From contig JAJRVJ010000021.1 in NCBI GenBank assembly GCA_024277435.1, positions 1 through 39,407 of the forward strand: DNA of 39,407 nt. The letters run 5' to 3'. Shown here piece by piece: positions 8,510-16,840 of this stretch (position 1 is its first letter; each line of letters begins with the position of its first letter). The stretch comes from Patescibacteria group bacterium. GTDB lineage: Bacteria; Patescibacteriota; Patescibacteriia; UBA9570. The notes under the pieces are model-generated. The model had not been told where the DNA came from and did not search any database. It saw only the letters and a list, made by a program, of their open reading frames with translations. Both the position numbers and the translations under genes were made by a program.

Positions 8510-9827
8510 GTCCTAAATATCGTAAAATTTCGTGCGTAATAGCATTCTCCTCACAAATACGTGCATATACCCTGGCACTTGGCCGAATAGTGCGTTTTTG
8601 CGTTTCATAATCTACAGCAATCAAACCAAAGCGTGGCTCGAATCCCTTATCCCACTCGTAGTTATCAAGTAACGACCAGTGAAAATATCCTCGTACATCC
8701 ATACCAGCTTTAATCGCATGATACAACTCTTTCACATGTGCCACTATAAAACGCGTGCGCTTATGATCATTAATCGCCGCCAAACCATTTTCTGTAATAT
8801 AAATGGGTAATCCATAACGCTGAAGCTCTAACAGTACATCAAATAATCCTGGCGCATAAATTTCCCAGCCCAAATCCGATCGATCACGATCCTCCTGTCG
8901 TACATCAACAAATACTAACTTACCCCCCTTATCACGCTTAACACGATTATGAAAATAATAATTCACACCAAGATAATCATGCGTTCCTCGGGTGCGAGAA
9001 AAGAAAAAATTATTCCATACATATTCCGATACTCGCACATACACATAGTCAATAAATTTCTTACGGTACGAAACCAGAGATACAACATTTTTAGCAATCC
9101 CAACCCTCGCTATACGATGCTGCTTGTGCATTTCGGCGTGTATTTCTCGATACGCTAATCGATGAGCCCGCGCCATGGTAAAAAATACTTTAGCGGTTTT
9201 CCAAATACTTTTTTTAGCTGGCGGCCACTTACCTAGCATGTAACTCTCAGAAACGTACACCAAGGGTTCGTTAATAGTAATCCAGAAATCTACATATTCA
9301 CCAAGGTGTTCAGCAATAAACTCAGCGTAGCGTGCAAATAATTCAGCGGTACGACGCTGTTCCCAGCCCCCTTGTTTTGCAAGCCATATTGGATTAGTAA
9401 AATGATGCAACGTAAGCATTACTTTTATATTGCGCTTTTTTAGGGCTTGCAATACCTTCCTATAATGCTCAACCTCAATCCAATTCCACTGCCCTTCTTC
9501 TGGCTCAATTCTACTCCACTCAATAGATAGCCGATGAGCATTGTTATGCATATCGGCAATTATGTCAAAATCATTCTCGTATAACTCATACTGATTTGCA
9601 GCTGCACCTGAAGGCTCAGCGACGCGCTTTTTTCCACGACCATGCTCCCAGGCCCACCAATCATTATTAGTATTATTACCCTCAACTTGATGAGATGAGG
9701 TTGAAGTACCCCATAAGAAACCTTTAGGGAAAAGTAATGGTTGGTGTGAATGACCAGCCACTTTTCGTTTAGCACGTTGCGATTTCTTGATAAATCGGTT
9801 AAATTTTGAGCGTTTTTTCTTCGCCAT
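8484..9827 (-). CDS. Family 1 glycoside hydrolase (beta-glucosidase/6-phospho-beta-glucosidase type)
   Basis: A 447-residue GH1 enzyme that splits beta-linked glucosides or galactosides with retention. It shows FPKGFLWGTSTSSHQVEG at 33-50 (the GH1 N-terminal signature), NAHRLSIEWSRIEPEEG, TINEPLVY with acid/base E187, LGVNYYF, and YITENGLA with nucleophile E346, then GYFHWSLLDNYEW and FGLIAVDY. No signal peptide is present; instead there is a 30-residue strongly basic leader (MAKKKRSKFNRFIKKSQRAK), unusual for GH1. It is the first gene of a unit with the membrane-anchored hydrolase. No phosphate-binding residues can be called, so the phospho-glucosidase option stays open. Confidence 0.95.
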   Translation of the reverse strand: MAKKKRSKFNRFIKKSQRAKRKVAGHSHQPLLFPKGFLWGTSTSSHQVEGNNTNNDWWAWEHGRGKKRVAEPSGAAANQYELYENDFDIIADMHNNAHRLSIEWSRIEPEEGQWNWIEVEHYRKVLQALKKRNIKVMLTLHHFTNPIWLAKQGGWEQRRTAELFARYAEFIAEHLGEYVDFWITINEPLVYVSESYMLGKWPPAKKSIWKTAKVFFTMARAHRLAYREIHAEMHKQHRIARVGIAKNVVSLVSYRKKFIDYVYVRVSEYVWNNFFFSRTRGTHDYLGVNYYFHNRVKRDKGGKLVFVDVRQEDRDRSDLGWEIYAPGLFDVLLELQRYGLPIYITENGLAAINDHKRTRFIVAHVKELYHAIKAGMDVRGYFHWSLLDNYEWDKGFEPRFGLIAVDYETQKRTIRPSARVYARICEENAITHEILRYLGHGAHEEDS

Positions 9828-9893
9828 AGTATTAATAGTAATAATAGCAAAAACTATTTATAATAGCGATATAAAAGACATTACGAGCTACTA

Positions 9894-11651
9894 CTAACTT
9901 CCAAACGTAAATGCGTGAACCTGAACTCCCGCGTCGGCTGTTATGCGTAATTGATAATCATCTAAAAAGGCTTCACTATCAACTAGGTGATATAAATCAG
10001 CTTGATCAACAACAATCTCTCCTGTTTCATTGGTAACATCTACTCCAAACTCTCTAGTAACCAGCTCCTCGCCATCAAATAACTCTATCTTAGCCGTAGA
10101 CGGCTCATCAGCTGTTATCACAAGGTAAACATCACGAGCCGAAAATTGCATAGCTAGCTGAGCTCCATCTGCTACAGCTACAGAACCCTCCTCGTTAATA
10201 ATCCAATCACCACCCAAAGACCACTGATTAAGTGACAACTCTTCACTTAATGTGTAAGTAACTTCTTCGTCCGGTATAAATTCTTCAATATTTATGAAGC
10301 TATCAGCTCGGGAGTATCCCAAATATGTTTCCGGTGACTGCGCTCTCGACACTTGTGAAACATCATCTGATACATCACCCATATCATCACTTGGCGCTAC
10401 TCCATCCTCTGCTAGTAAATAACGAATAATAGCTTCACTTTCTGCATACTCCCCTTCACCAAAGTGCGTATGGCGAACATTACCTTGGCGATCTATAAAA
10501 TATTTTGCTGGCCAAAATCTATTTTGATACGCCCGCCAGGTTGTAAAGTTATTATCAAGCGCCACCGGATATTTTATCTCATATTTATCAACCGCTTTTT
10601 GGACATTAGCAGGAACTTGCTCGAATTGAAACTCTGGCGCATGAATACCTAGTATTACCAAACCATCATCTTCATATTTTTCATACCAGTCACGTAAGAA
10701 TGGTAATGTCCGGATACAATTGATGCATGAATATGTCCAAAAATCTATTACAACAACCTTACCCTCTAAATCTTCAATGGTTTCTCCATCAGAATTAATC
10801 CAGGCTTCGATGTCAGAAATTTCTGGAGCAGGATATGGCTCATCAACCGCCAATTGAATTTTACCGTACTCGGTATCAATAATCTCTACCGCATCACTTG
10901 TACCATTGGATGAAGAAGAGTTATTTGATTTAGAATTATCTAATAAATCTACCTCTAAATTTGTAGCGTTAATATACCCCTTTTCTAGCAACCAAGCTTC
11001 GGCATCTTTTTCTAGACCAGTTATTATGGCTAGGCCAACTATAATAAATAGCACGCCCAGTACTTTTTTAAACCAGCCCCGTGGATCAGCTGCCCACCGT
11101 AATTTTTTGATAAGGCGCTGACCAAATACCGACACTAATAATAAACCCCCTCCTAAACCAAGAGCGTAGAGAGAAAGATTTAGTAAACCAACGTAATAAT
11201 TTTGTGGCAATACTGTTGCAATAATAATGGCATATGTGGGGCTACAACTTGAAAATACAGGACCTAATGACAAACCAACCAGTACCGAACCAATCCGGTT
11301 TTGCTTTTTAGCAGATTTATGTAAAAGCGAATCAGTTTTTCCAGTTAAATTTACTTTAGTAGTTGCCCACTCCCAAAGACCAGGAAATAAAGTTACAATA
11401 CCAAAAATAATAATAATTCCACCAGAAATAGTTGTCCATACAGCCGGATCAACATCAATGAGTACAGTACTAGCCTTCAATAATAGAGTAAATACGATAA
11501 TAGAAACAACTAGAGCACCAATGATAATGTATGGTCGAGACTTATGCTTACCTGTAACAGATCCACCAATAATCACTGGCAACACTGGTAACACGCATGG
11601 TGAAAGCAGGGTGAGAATCCCTGCAATAAATGAAAGCCACAAATACTCCAT
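9894..11651 (-). CDS. dipZ: DipZ-like fusion: CcdA membrane domain, thioredoxin-like domain, C-terminal domain
   Basis: A 585-residue protein. Residues 1 to about 215 form a CcdA/DsbD-beta membrane domain with cysteines in LLSPCVLPVLP (C19) and SSCSPTYAI, which pass electrons from cytoplasmic thioredoxin across the membrane. A linker of Ser/Asn leads to an extracytoplasmic TlpA-like domain with the CXXC motif FWTYSCINCIRTLPFL. The last 130 residues match the beta-rich C-terminal domain of mycobacterial DipZ (YLGYSRADSFIN, LSLNQWSLGGDW). It likely supplies reducing power for extracytoplasmic disulfide exchange. I chose the ATG at 11651 because MEYLWLSFIAGILTLLSPC is the family N-terminus; the TTG nine bases earlier is less likely. 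Confidence 0.9.
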   Translation of the reverse strand: MEYLWLSFIAGILTLLSPCVLPVLPVIIGGSVTGKHKSRPYIIIGALVVSIIVFTLLLKASTVLIDVDPAVWTTISGGIIIIFGIVTLFPGLWEWATTKVNLTGKTDSLLHKSAKKQNRIGSVLVGLSLGPVFSSCSPTYAIIIATVLPQNYYVGLLNLSLYALGLGGGLLLVSVFGQRLIKKLRWAADPRGWFKKVLGVLFIIVGLAIITGLEKDAEAWLLEKGYINATNLEVDLLDNSKSNNSSSSNGTSDAVEIIDTEYGKIQLAVDEPYPAPEISDIEAWINSDGETIEDLEGKVVVIDFWTYSCINCIRTLPFLRDWYEKYEDDGLVILGIHAPEFQFEQVPANVQKAVDKYEIKYPVALDNNFTTWRAYQNRFWPAKYFIDRQGNVRHTHFGEGEYAESEAIIRYLLAEDGVAPSDDMGDVSDDVSQVSRAQSPETYLGYSRADSFINIEEFIPDEEVTYTLSEELSLNQWSLGGDWIINEEGSVAVADGAQLAMQFSARDVYLVITADEPSTAKIELFDGEELVTREFGVDVTNETGEIVVDQADLYHLVDSEAFLDDYQLRITADAGVQVHAFTFGS

Positions 11652-11668
11652 ACGGCACAAATATAATA

Positions 11669-11697
11669 GTTATCTACTACACAGTGTAGCAGATAAC
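11669..11697. repeat. Imperfect 13-pair inverted repeat between pyrB and the dipZ-like gene
   Basis: GTTATCT (11669-11675) and AGATAAC (11691-11697) pair, then after one mismatch CTACA and TGTAG pair around a CAG loop. The hairpin lies 18 bases after the pyrB stop and 18 before the dipZ-like start. No T-run follows on the minus strand, so it is at best a weak terminator; a regulatory or mRNA-processing hairpin is equally possible. Confidence 0.5.
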
Positions 11698-11714
11698 ATT
11701 ATGGAGAACAATGT

Positions 11715-12635
11715 CTATCCGTTATTAAGAACCTGATTTAATAACGCAGCTCTTACAAAAGCACCATTAGCGGCTTGTTGGAAGTAATACGCATGCGGAG
11801 ATGCATCAATTTCTTCGGGAATTTCATAACGACGAGGTAGTGGATGGAGAATCTTCATATTCGATTTAGCTTCTTTTAAGAGCTTATTGCTTAATATGTA
11901 TACATCTTTTACTTTTTCATACTCTTTAGGGTCATCAAAGCGCTCCACTTGAACTCGCGTCATCATTAAAATATCTACGTCATCAATTACCTCTTGCAAG
12001 TTTGTTGTGATGTGCACATCTACCCCTGCATCTTTTACAAACTGTTCAATGTTGCTTGGCATTGCTAAAGAATCAGGCGCAACCCATATCTGTTTTGTGC
12101 TTGGCCAATGCGTCATAGCTTTTGCAAACGAATGTGGCACTCTACCAAACTTTAAATCACCTACTAACGCAATGGTAAGATTATCTAACGCACCTTGAGT
12201 TTCATGAACAGCGTACATATCTAGTAGTGTTTGTGTAGGATGCTCGTTTGGCCCATCTCCTGCATTAATTACCGGAACAGTAGCCACCTCTGCTGCGCGC
12301 TGGGCGGCTCCAGCATCTGGATGACGCATAACAATACAATCAACGTATCCATTTACCATGCGAATAGTATCTTCAAAGCTCTCACCTTTTTTACTCATAG
12401 ACGTAGAGTCTGTACCAGAAAATCCGATTACTCCCGCACCCAAACGTTGCGCAGCCGCTTCAAATGATAATCGTGTTCGGGTTGATGTCTCAAAAAATAA
12501 TGATCCAATCACCTTACCTTGCAATGCGGTGTGCGGATATCCATCTTTAACATATTTTTGTGCCTCTGCAATAACAGACTCGATGTCACTTTTATCTAAT
12601 TGATCTATCGCTGTAAGACTGTTGTTATATAACAT
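11715..12635 (-). CDS. pyrB: Aspartate carbamoyltransferase catalytic subunit
   Basis: A 306-residue enzyme joining carbamoyl phosphate and aspartate, the first committed step of pyrimidine synthesis. The carbamoyl-phosphate loop STRTR is at 51-55 in FFETSTRTRLSFE, the SMSKKGESFEDT loop near 79-90 supplies the conserved Ser and Lys, HPTQ is at 132-135 and HPLPR comes near residue 265. The aspartate-specific C-terminal block is present, which separates it from ornithine carbamoyltransferase. No other pyrimidine gene and no regulatory subunit gene (pyrI) is nearby. An extended -10 box right before the ATG suggests its own leaderless promoter inside the run of minus-strand genes. Confidence 0.94.
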   Translation of the reverse strand: MLYNNSLTAIDQLDKSDIESVIAEAQKYVKDGYPHTALQGKVIGSLFFETSTRTRLSFEAAAQRLGAGVIGFSGTDSTSMSKKGESFEDTIRMVNGYVDCIVMRHPDAGAAQRAAEVATVPVINAGDGPNEHPTQTLLDMYAVHETQGALDNLTIALVGDLKFGRVPHSFAKAMTHWPSTKQIWVAPDSLAMPSNIEQFVKDAGVDVHITTNLQEVIDDVDILMMTRVQVERFDDPKEYEKVKDVYILSNKLLKEAKSNMKILHPLPRRYEIPEEIDASPHAYYFQQAANGAFVRAALLNQVLNNG

Positions 12636-12641
12636 AGTGCT

Positions 12642-12650
12642 AGTATAGCA
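12642..12650 (-). promoter_or_regulatory. Extended -10 promoter of pyrB
   Basis: On the minus strand TGCTATACT matches the extended -10 consensus TGnTATAAT except for one base. The -10 hexamer ends 7 bases before the ATG at 12635, so the transcription start would fall on or next to the start codon. No -35 is seen. Leaderless transcription is inferred. Confidence 0.45.
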
Positions 12651-12656
12651 AATAAT

Positions 12657-13259
12657 TTATGGTGCGAGTATCCCCTCATTAACAGGTTGCACATCAACCT
12701 CCTCATCGATTAATGTTTCTTCCACAGGAGCGCGCCAATCCCCTAAAGAAGAAACGGATGAATCACCATCAATTAGATATACAGCACTATCACCAGCGCG
12801 TTTTGCGTAGAGCGTTAAAGGAATACTACCATCTGCGCCCATTTCTATATCAAATACCATTACATCTTTTTTCCATCCAGTGATATGATTCACTACGTCA
12901 GTTACCTCTCCATAAACAAGTAGATTTTCGTCAATCGTAGAAACAGTAGATTGAATAAGAGCCGCATCAATCATTGAAACTAATGCATTAATTGCCGCTG
13001 AATTAGCTGGCGGAGATTCTGGTAATGAAGCAACTACCCATCCATTATCATCCTTAACTAACTCGGTGGTTACAACTGAGTCGATAACAATACGATCAAC
13101 CAACTGCGTATCAAAATCTTGCACAAAATCAATTTCTTCAAAATATTGATCCTGCTGTTGTTGCAAAAATACCCTACGACCATACCAAGCACCAACGAGC
13201 ACCAATAATATTATCGCAAATAGTAAAGTTGTGCGTTGCGTAGTATTAAACTTTTCCAT
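12657..13259 (-). CDS. DUF4340-like membrane-anchored partner of the Gld-type ABC exporter
   Basis: A 200-residue protein with one N-terminal membrane segment (about residues 10-30: TLLFAIILLVLVGAWYG) and an extracytoplasmic domain. Features such as VDRIVIDS, TELVKDDNGWVVAS and a later LTLYAKRAGDSAVYLIDG resemble the repeating beta units of DUF4340, a family commonly found next to GldG-type auxiliary proteins. I chose the ATG at 13259 because MEKFNTTQ directly precedes the membrane anchor; upstream in-frame codons are inside the preceding gene, which it overlaps by 14 bases. Function is inferred from context: third gene of the ABC-2 exporter unit. Confidence 0.72.
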   Translation of the reverse strand: MEKFNTTQRTTLLFAIILLVLVGAWYGRRVFLQQQQDQYFEEIDFVQDFDTQLVDRIVIDSVVTTELVKDDNGWVVASLPESPPANSAAINALVSMIDAALIQSTVSTIDENLLVYGEVTDVVNHITGWKKDVMVFDIEMGADGSIPLTLYAKRAGDSAVYLIDGDSSVSSLGDWRAPVEETLIDEEVDVQPVNEGILAP

Positions 13260-15489
13260 ATTTTGATTGAACTTTAGCAGAGCGAAATTTACGCATTGCA
13301 AACGCTACACCCGCTAATATTAATACTAATATAATAGATGCTCCCAAATTCACATATCGAATCAAACCCTTGCGATCATCCTCTAATTGCTCAAGTGGAC
13401 GATCTAGCGCTGTGCGTGACCGAATAGTAAGTAACGACTCATCCTGTGTAAGAACATCAACGGCATTAAGCATGAATAATGCATTGGAAGGATTCTGCTC
13501 TAATACTTCATCTACAATGAAATTTCCATTCCCAACAACTAACAAATGTCCATCTTCCGTTGCATTAACAAATGCCGACACATCAACTCCTTCAGGCTTA
13601 TCCTTGCCTGCATAGTAACTAGTAAAGTTACCTTCTAAAAGAACTGATAATAACTGAGGTTGAAATTCATCTTCCTTAGGCTCTGGAACAGATTCTGGCT
13701 CAATTGACGTAGGCAGCGACACGCCCACTGATTGCAGGGTAGTATATATTAAATCCGTACGAGTAACTCCATCAGCATAATTAATTCGCAATGAACTAGT
13801 CCATGGAAAGATTGCTGTTTGTAAATCCTGTGTAATTGGATGGTCGGGATTAAAATTTTCTGGGATAATCACTGGCCAATAGGGATATTCTTTCAAGATT
13901 GGTAAAATACCCCTACCAAATGATAGAGTTTCAGAAGAGCCGTAGTCTGCCACAAAGTTTGAACTAATAACTACACCATGATGCGCTAACCAATCATTAA
14001 TTACATTACTATTTGGAGTTGGCTGTTGAGTTGCTAAATCAACGGTAATTCCATTCATTAATACTAATACATTACCACCTTCCATCATATACTGATCTAT
14101 AGCATACACATCTTCTTCAGGAATCTCTCCTGCTGGATCAACAATAATAACGCTATCCATTGTATCAATATCCACATCTGTTACTGCTACATTCGTAACA
14201 GTATATTGTTGTTCCAAAAACTGCACTAACCCATTAACGGTTGCGCTACCATATTCTGTTACTATACCAATCGCTGGCAATTCCTCTCGTGACATTTTAT
14301 ATACTGCGGCAGTCATATCATATTCTAATGACTGCGTTCCTTGTACAACTGGCAATACTTCAATTTGATCACGATATAATAATGCTATACCAGTATACCC
14401 TGTTGTCACCTCAAATTTATCACCTTCTAATACATTAAATTGTAATTCAGGAATACCATATGATTGCGCTTCACCTTGAGCATCTAAACTATCAACCGGA
14501 TCAATATATTCTATATTCACATTACCCGATCGAGTGTACTCATTCACCAAATCATACACATCCTGGCGTAATGCTAATAAATCTTGTGGTAAATCCTTTG
14601 AAAAAAATACCTTGACTGTTAATGGATCCTCTAACTCCTGGACAATAGATTTAGAAGCAGTAGATAGTGTAAATTGTTTACCCTCTGTTAAATCAACTTT
14701 CCAAGACACGATTGCAAGAAGTGCATTTCCTACAATTACTATAGCCACTAATAAGCCCACTTGAGCAACGCTATATACCCGCTGCTTTCGTTGCGATAAG
14801 GTGAGCATATTGAAATACAAAAATAATCCAATCACGCTTCCATAATATACAATATCTCGCACATCAATTACGCCTTTTGCAAGGCTAATAAAATGCGTAT
14901 GTGTAGAAACTGCATGAAAAATAGTTCCTACCACACCACTGCCTAATGTAACAGCCGGTAAACCAATAACAAGTAATATAAAACCAATGGTTATAGTAAT
15001 TAGGAAGGCAACTATTTGATTTTTCGTAAAGCTCGAAATCCATTGACCAAGCGCCAAATATGCTCCACCTAATAACCATGCACCTAGATAAGATCCAATC
15101 ACAGGGCCAATATCTAAATCACCTAGCTGATTTAGCGTAAATGGAATAGGCAACGATAGCGCAAGCACCACTCCTAAAAACGACATAGCTGCAGTAAATT
15201 TTGCAAGCACTGCCTGAACATCTGATATAGGAAAGGTTAATAATTTTTCCAACGTTCCCAATTTCTTCTCTTCACTCCACAACCGCATTGATAATGCGGG
15301 TAATAAAAAAAGATAAAACCACGGAAGTAGCGCAAACCATTCACGCATCGAAGTTTGGCCTAATAAAAATACATTACGCCAATACAGCCATCCAAGCCCA
15401 ACCAAAAACACAATAATGAACAAATACGACAATAATGAATATATGTAATGATGAAGTTCTTTTCTATATAGGGCAAAAAATTGTTTCAT
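13246..15489 (-). CDS. GldF-GldG fusion: ABC-2 permease joined to auxiliary transport domain
   Basis: A 747-residue fusion. The first 245 residues hold six hydrophobic segments of an ABC-2 type permease, including the GldF-like LWSEEKKLGTLEKLLTFPISDVQAVLAKF. Around residue 248 a further membrane segment leads into a long extracytoplasmic GldG/ABC_transp_aux domain (about 270-690; SIVQELEDPLTVKVFFSKDLPQ is its typical start). A last membrane helix at about 705-728 ends in a basic tail. In Bacteroidetes GldF and GldG are separate; here they are fused end to end. The ATPase gene lies 2 bases upstream and the DUF4340-like gene overlaps the end, so the three form one exporter. The cargo is unknown; gliding is not implied. 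Confidence 0.88.
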   Translation of the reverse strand: MKQFFALYRKELHHYIYSLLSYLFIIVFLVGLGWLYWRNVFLLGQTSMREWFALLPWFYLFLLPALSMRLWSEEKKLGTLEKLLTFPISDVQAVLAKFTAAMSFLGVVLALSLPIPFTLNQLGDLDIGPVIGSYLGAWLLGGAYLALGQWISSFTKNQIVAFLITITIGFILLVIGLPAVTLGSGVVGTIFHAVSTHTHFISLAKGVIDVRDIVYYGSVIGLFLYFNMLTLSQRKQRVYSVAQVGLLVAIVIVGNALLAIVSWKVDLTEGKQFTLSTASKSIVQELEDPLTVKVFFSKDLPQDLLALRQDVYDLVNEYTRSGNVNIEYIDPVDSLDAQGEAQSYGIPELQFNVLEGDKFEVTTGYTGIALLYRDQIEVLPVVQGTQSLEYDMTAAVYKMSREELPAIGIVTEYGSATVNGLVQFLEQQYTVTNVAVTDVDIDTMDSVIIVDPAGEIPEEDVYAIDQYMMEGGNVLVLMNGITVDLATQQPTPNSNVINDWLAHHGVVISSNFVADYGSSETLSFGRGILPILKEYPYWPVIIPENFNPDHPITQDLQTAIFPWTSSLRINYADGVTRTDLIYTTLQSVGVSLPTSIEPESVPEPKEDEFQPQLLSVLLEGNFTSYYAGKDKPEGVDVSAFVNATEDGHLLVVGNGNFIVDEVLEQNPSNALFMLNAVDVLTQDESLLTIRSRTALDRPLEQLEDDRKGLIRYVNLGASIILVLILAGVAFAMRKFRSAKVQSKYGKV

Positions 15490-15491
15490 AT

Positions 15492-16403
15492 TTAACTGGT
15501 CGTTAACTGACGGAATACATCTTCTAAACTCAACTCACTGGTTTGCATTTGTAATAATATCCACTTATTTTTCACACAGGCATTAAAAATATCACGACAA
15601 CTATTATGATCTGCTGAACTAATAAGACGATAGACACTATCAGCTTCTGCCGCAACGTTTTCAATACCAGGTAACGTAATTAGCTGAGAACGCACCGCCT
15701 TAGAATCACCCTCAATGCGCACAACAATCTCTTGCCGCCCTTGTGACTTATGAACTAATTCATCAACCGTTCCCTGACCAACAATCTCTCCTTTATTAAT
15801 AATAAGCACTCGATCACATACAGCGCGTACTTCCTGCAAAATGTGTGTTGAAAAAATAACCGTCTTAGTTTTACCAATCTTACGGATTAACTTACGGATT
15901 TCAGCAGCTTGATTAGGATCTAATCCAGACGTTGGCTCATCAAGAATCAATATATCAGGATTACCAAGCAATGCATCGGCTAGCCCAACCCGCTGTCGGT
16001 ACCCCTTTGATAACTCGCTAATACTAGCTGTCAACTTCTCTGCTAATTGTGTTGCTTGCACTACCTGACGGATTTCAGAAGCAGGATCCACAACCGCCTT
16101 CATGCGCGCAACATATTCCAAATATTCATATACCCGCATATTCTCATACAGAGGATTATTCTCAGGCAAATATCCAATTTCTCTTCGTAAATGCAACGCT
16201 TTATCCGCTATAATTTCTCCATTAATTTGAACCTCTCCTACGCTTGGCTGAATGTATCCAGTAATAATGCGCATGGTTGTGGTTTTTCCAGCTCCGTTCG
16301 GCCCAAGAAATCCTACTACCTCACCTTCTTTAATATCAAAACTTAGGTCATCTAAAACCGTTGTTGAACCATATATTTTTGAAATACTTTTTACAGAAAT
16401 CAT
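15492..16403 (-). CDS. ABC transporter ATP-binding protein, GldA/NatA type
   Basis: A 303-residue ABC-2 exporter ATPase. The Walker A loop is GPNGAGKTT (34-42), the signature is LSKGYRQRVGLA (131-142), Walker B is ILILDEPTSGLD (151-162), and the switch histidine is in FSTHILQEV. The 80-residue C-terminal extension is usual for NatA/GldA/DrrA-like ATPases. It is the first gene of the exporter unit and is followed 2 bases later by the permease-auxiliary fusion it powers. It has its own strong promoter immediately after the terminator of the RRM gene. Confidence 0.93.
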   Translation of the reverse strand: MISVKSISKIYGSTTVLDDLSFDIKEGEVVGFLGPNGAGKTTTMRIITGYIQPSVGEVQINGEIIADKALHLRREIGYLPENNPLYENMRVYEYLEYVARMKAVVDPASEIRQVVQATQLAEKLTASISELSKGYRQRVGLADALLGNPDILILDEPTSGLDPNQAAEIRKLIRKIGKTKTVIFSTHILQEVRAVCDRVLIINKGEIVGQGTVDELVHKSQGRQEIVVRIEGDSKAVRSQLITLPGIENVAAEADSVYRLISSADHNSCRDIFNACVKNKWILLQMQTSELSLEDVFRQLTTS

Positions 16404-16418
16404 ACTACAACAGATAGT

Positions 16419-16446
16419 ATTATACTGACATATTATACTGCGTCAA
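16419..16446 (-). promoter_or_regulatory. Sigma-70 promoter of the Gld-type exporter operon
   Basis: On the minus strand TTGACG (16441-16446) is followed after 16 bases by a perfect TATAAT (16419-16424). The start point should be near 16412, leaving only about nine bases before the ATG at 16403. The -35 touches the T-run of the upstream terminator, so termination and re-initiation are back to back. Confidence 0.72.
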
Positions 16447-16447
16447 G

Positions 16448-16469
16448 AAAAAAACCGGTTACCCGGTTT
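16448..16469 (-). terminator. Intrinsic terminator of the RRM gene
   Basis: AAACCGG (16452-16458) and CCGGTTT (16463-16469) form a 7-bp GC-rich stem with a 4-base loop. On the minus strand the stem runs into seven consecutive T residues (16448-16454, the last part of the stem included). It lies about 40 bases after the final stop of the RRM frame. Confidence 0.75.
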
Positions 16470-16507
16470 CTTTCGAATGTTCTTTGATGCTAAATGATGG
16501 TATACAC

Positions 16508-16759
16508 CTATTCTTTCGCCTGAGCTTCTTTTACAGCAATCTTGCGATCATCCAGCTCTTTACCATCCCACATCTCCATTGCAGCTTGCGCTTCATCAGG
16601 TTAAGACATTTCAACAAAACCGAATCCGCGAGAGCGACCTGTCATTTTGTCCATGATAATTTTAGCGGATACTACTGATCCGGCCTGTTCGAAAGCTTCT
16701 TGCAAGCTTTCTTCTGTGGTGTTATACGAGATACCACCAACGAATAAGTTGGTATTCAT
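16508..16759 (-). pseudogene. RRM RNA-binding protein gene with an in-frame TAA
   Basis: From the ATG at 16759 the frame reads MNTNLFVGGISYNTTEESL, RNP2 then RNP1 (GRSRGFGFVEM), then TAA at 16601-16603. It continues in the same frame as PDEAQAAMEMWDGKELDDRK and IAVKEAQAKE to a TAG at 16508. Together this is a complete single RRM domain of about 83 residues, as in the small RNA-binding proteins of bacteria. At the stop the family usually has a small residue before P-E/D-EA; TCA (Ser) to TAA is one base change. Truncated translation would lose the last beta strands of the fold. The gene sits directly downstream of the DEAD-box helicase, a common partner in RNA and cold-stress biology. Confidence 0.75.
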
Positions 16760-16840
16760 GTAAGAATATTGAAAAATTATTTACGCATGAATCATGCCGA
16801 TTAATGGTACCTCACATGAAAACAAATGGCAAGAAGGCGT

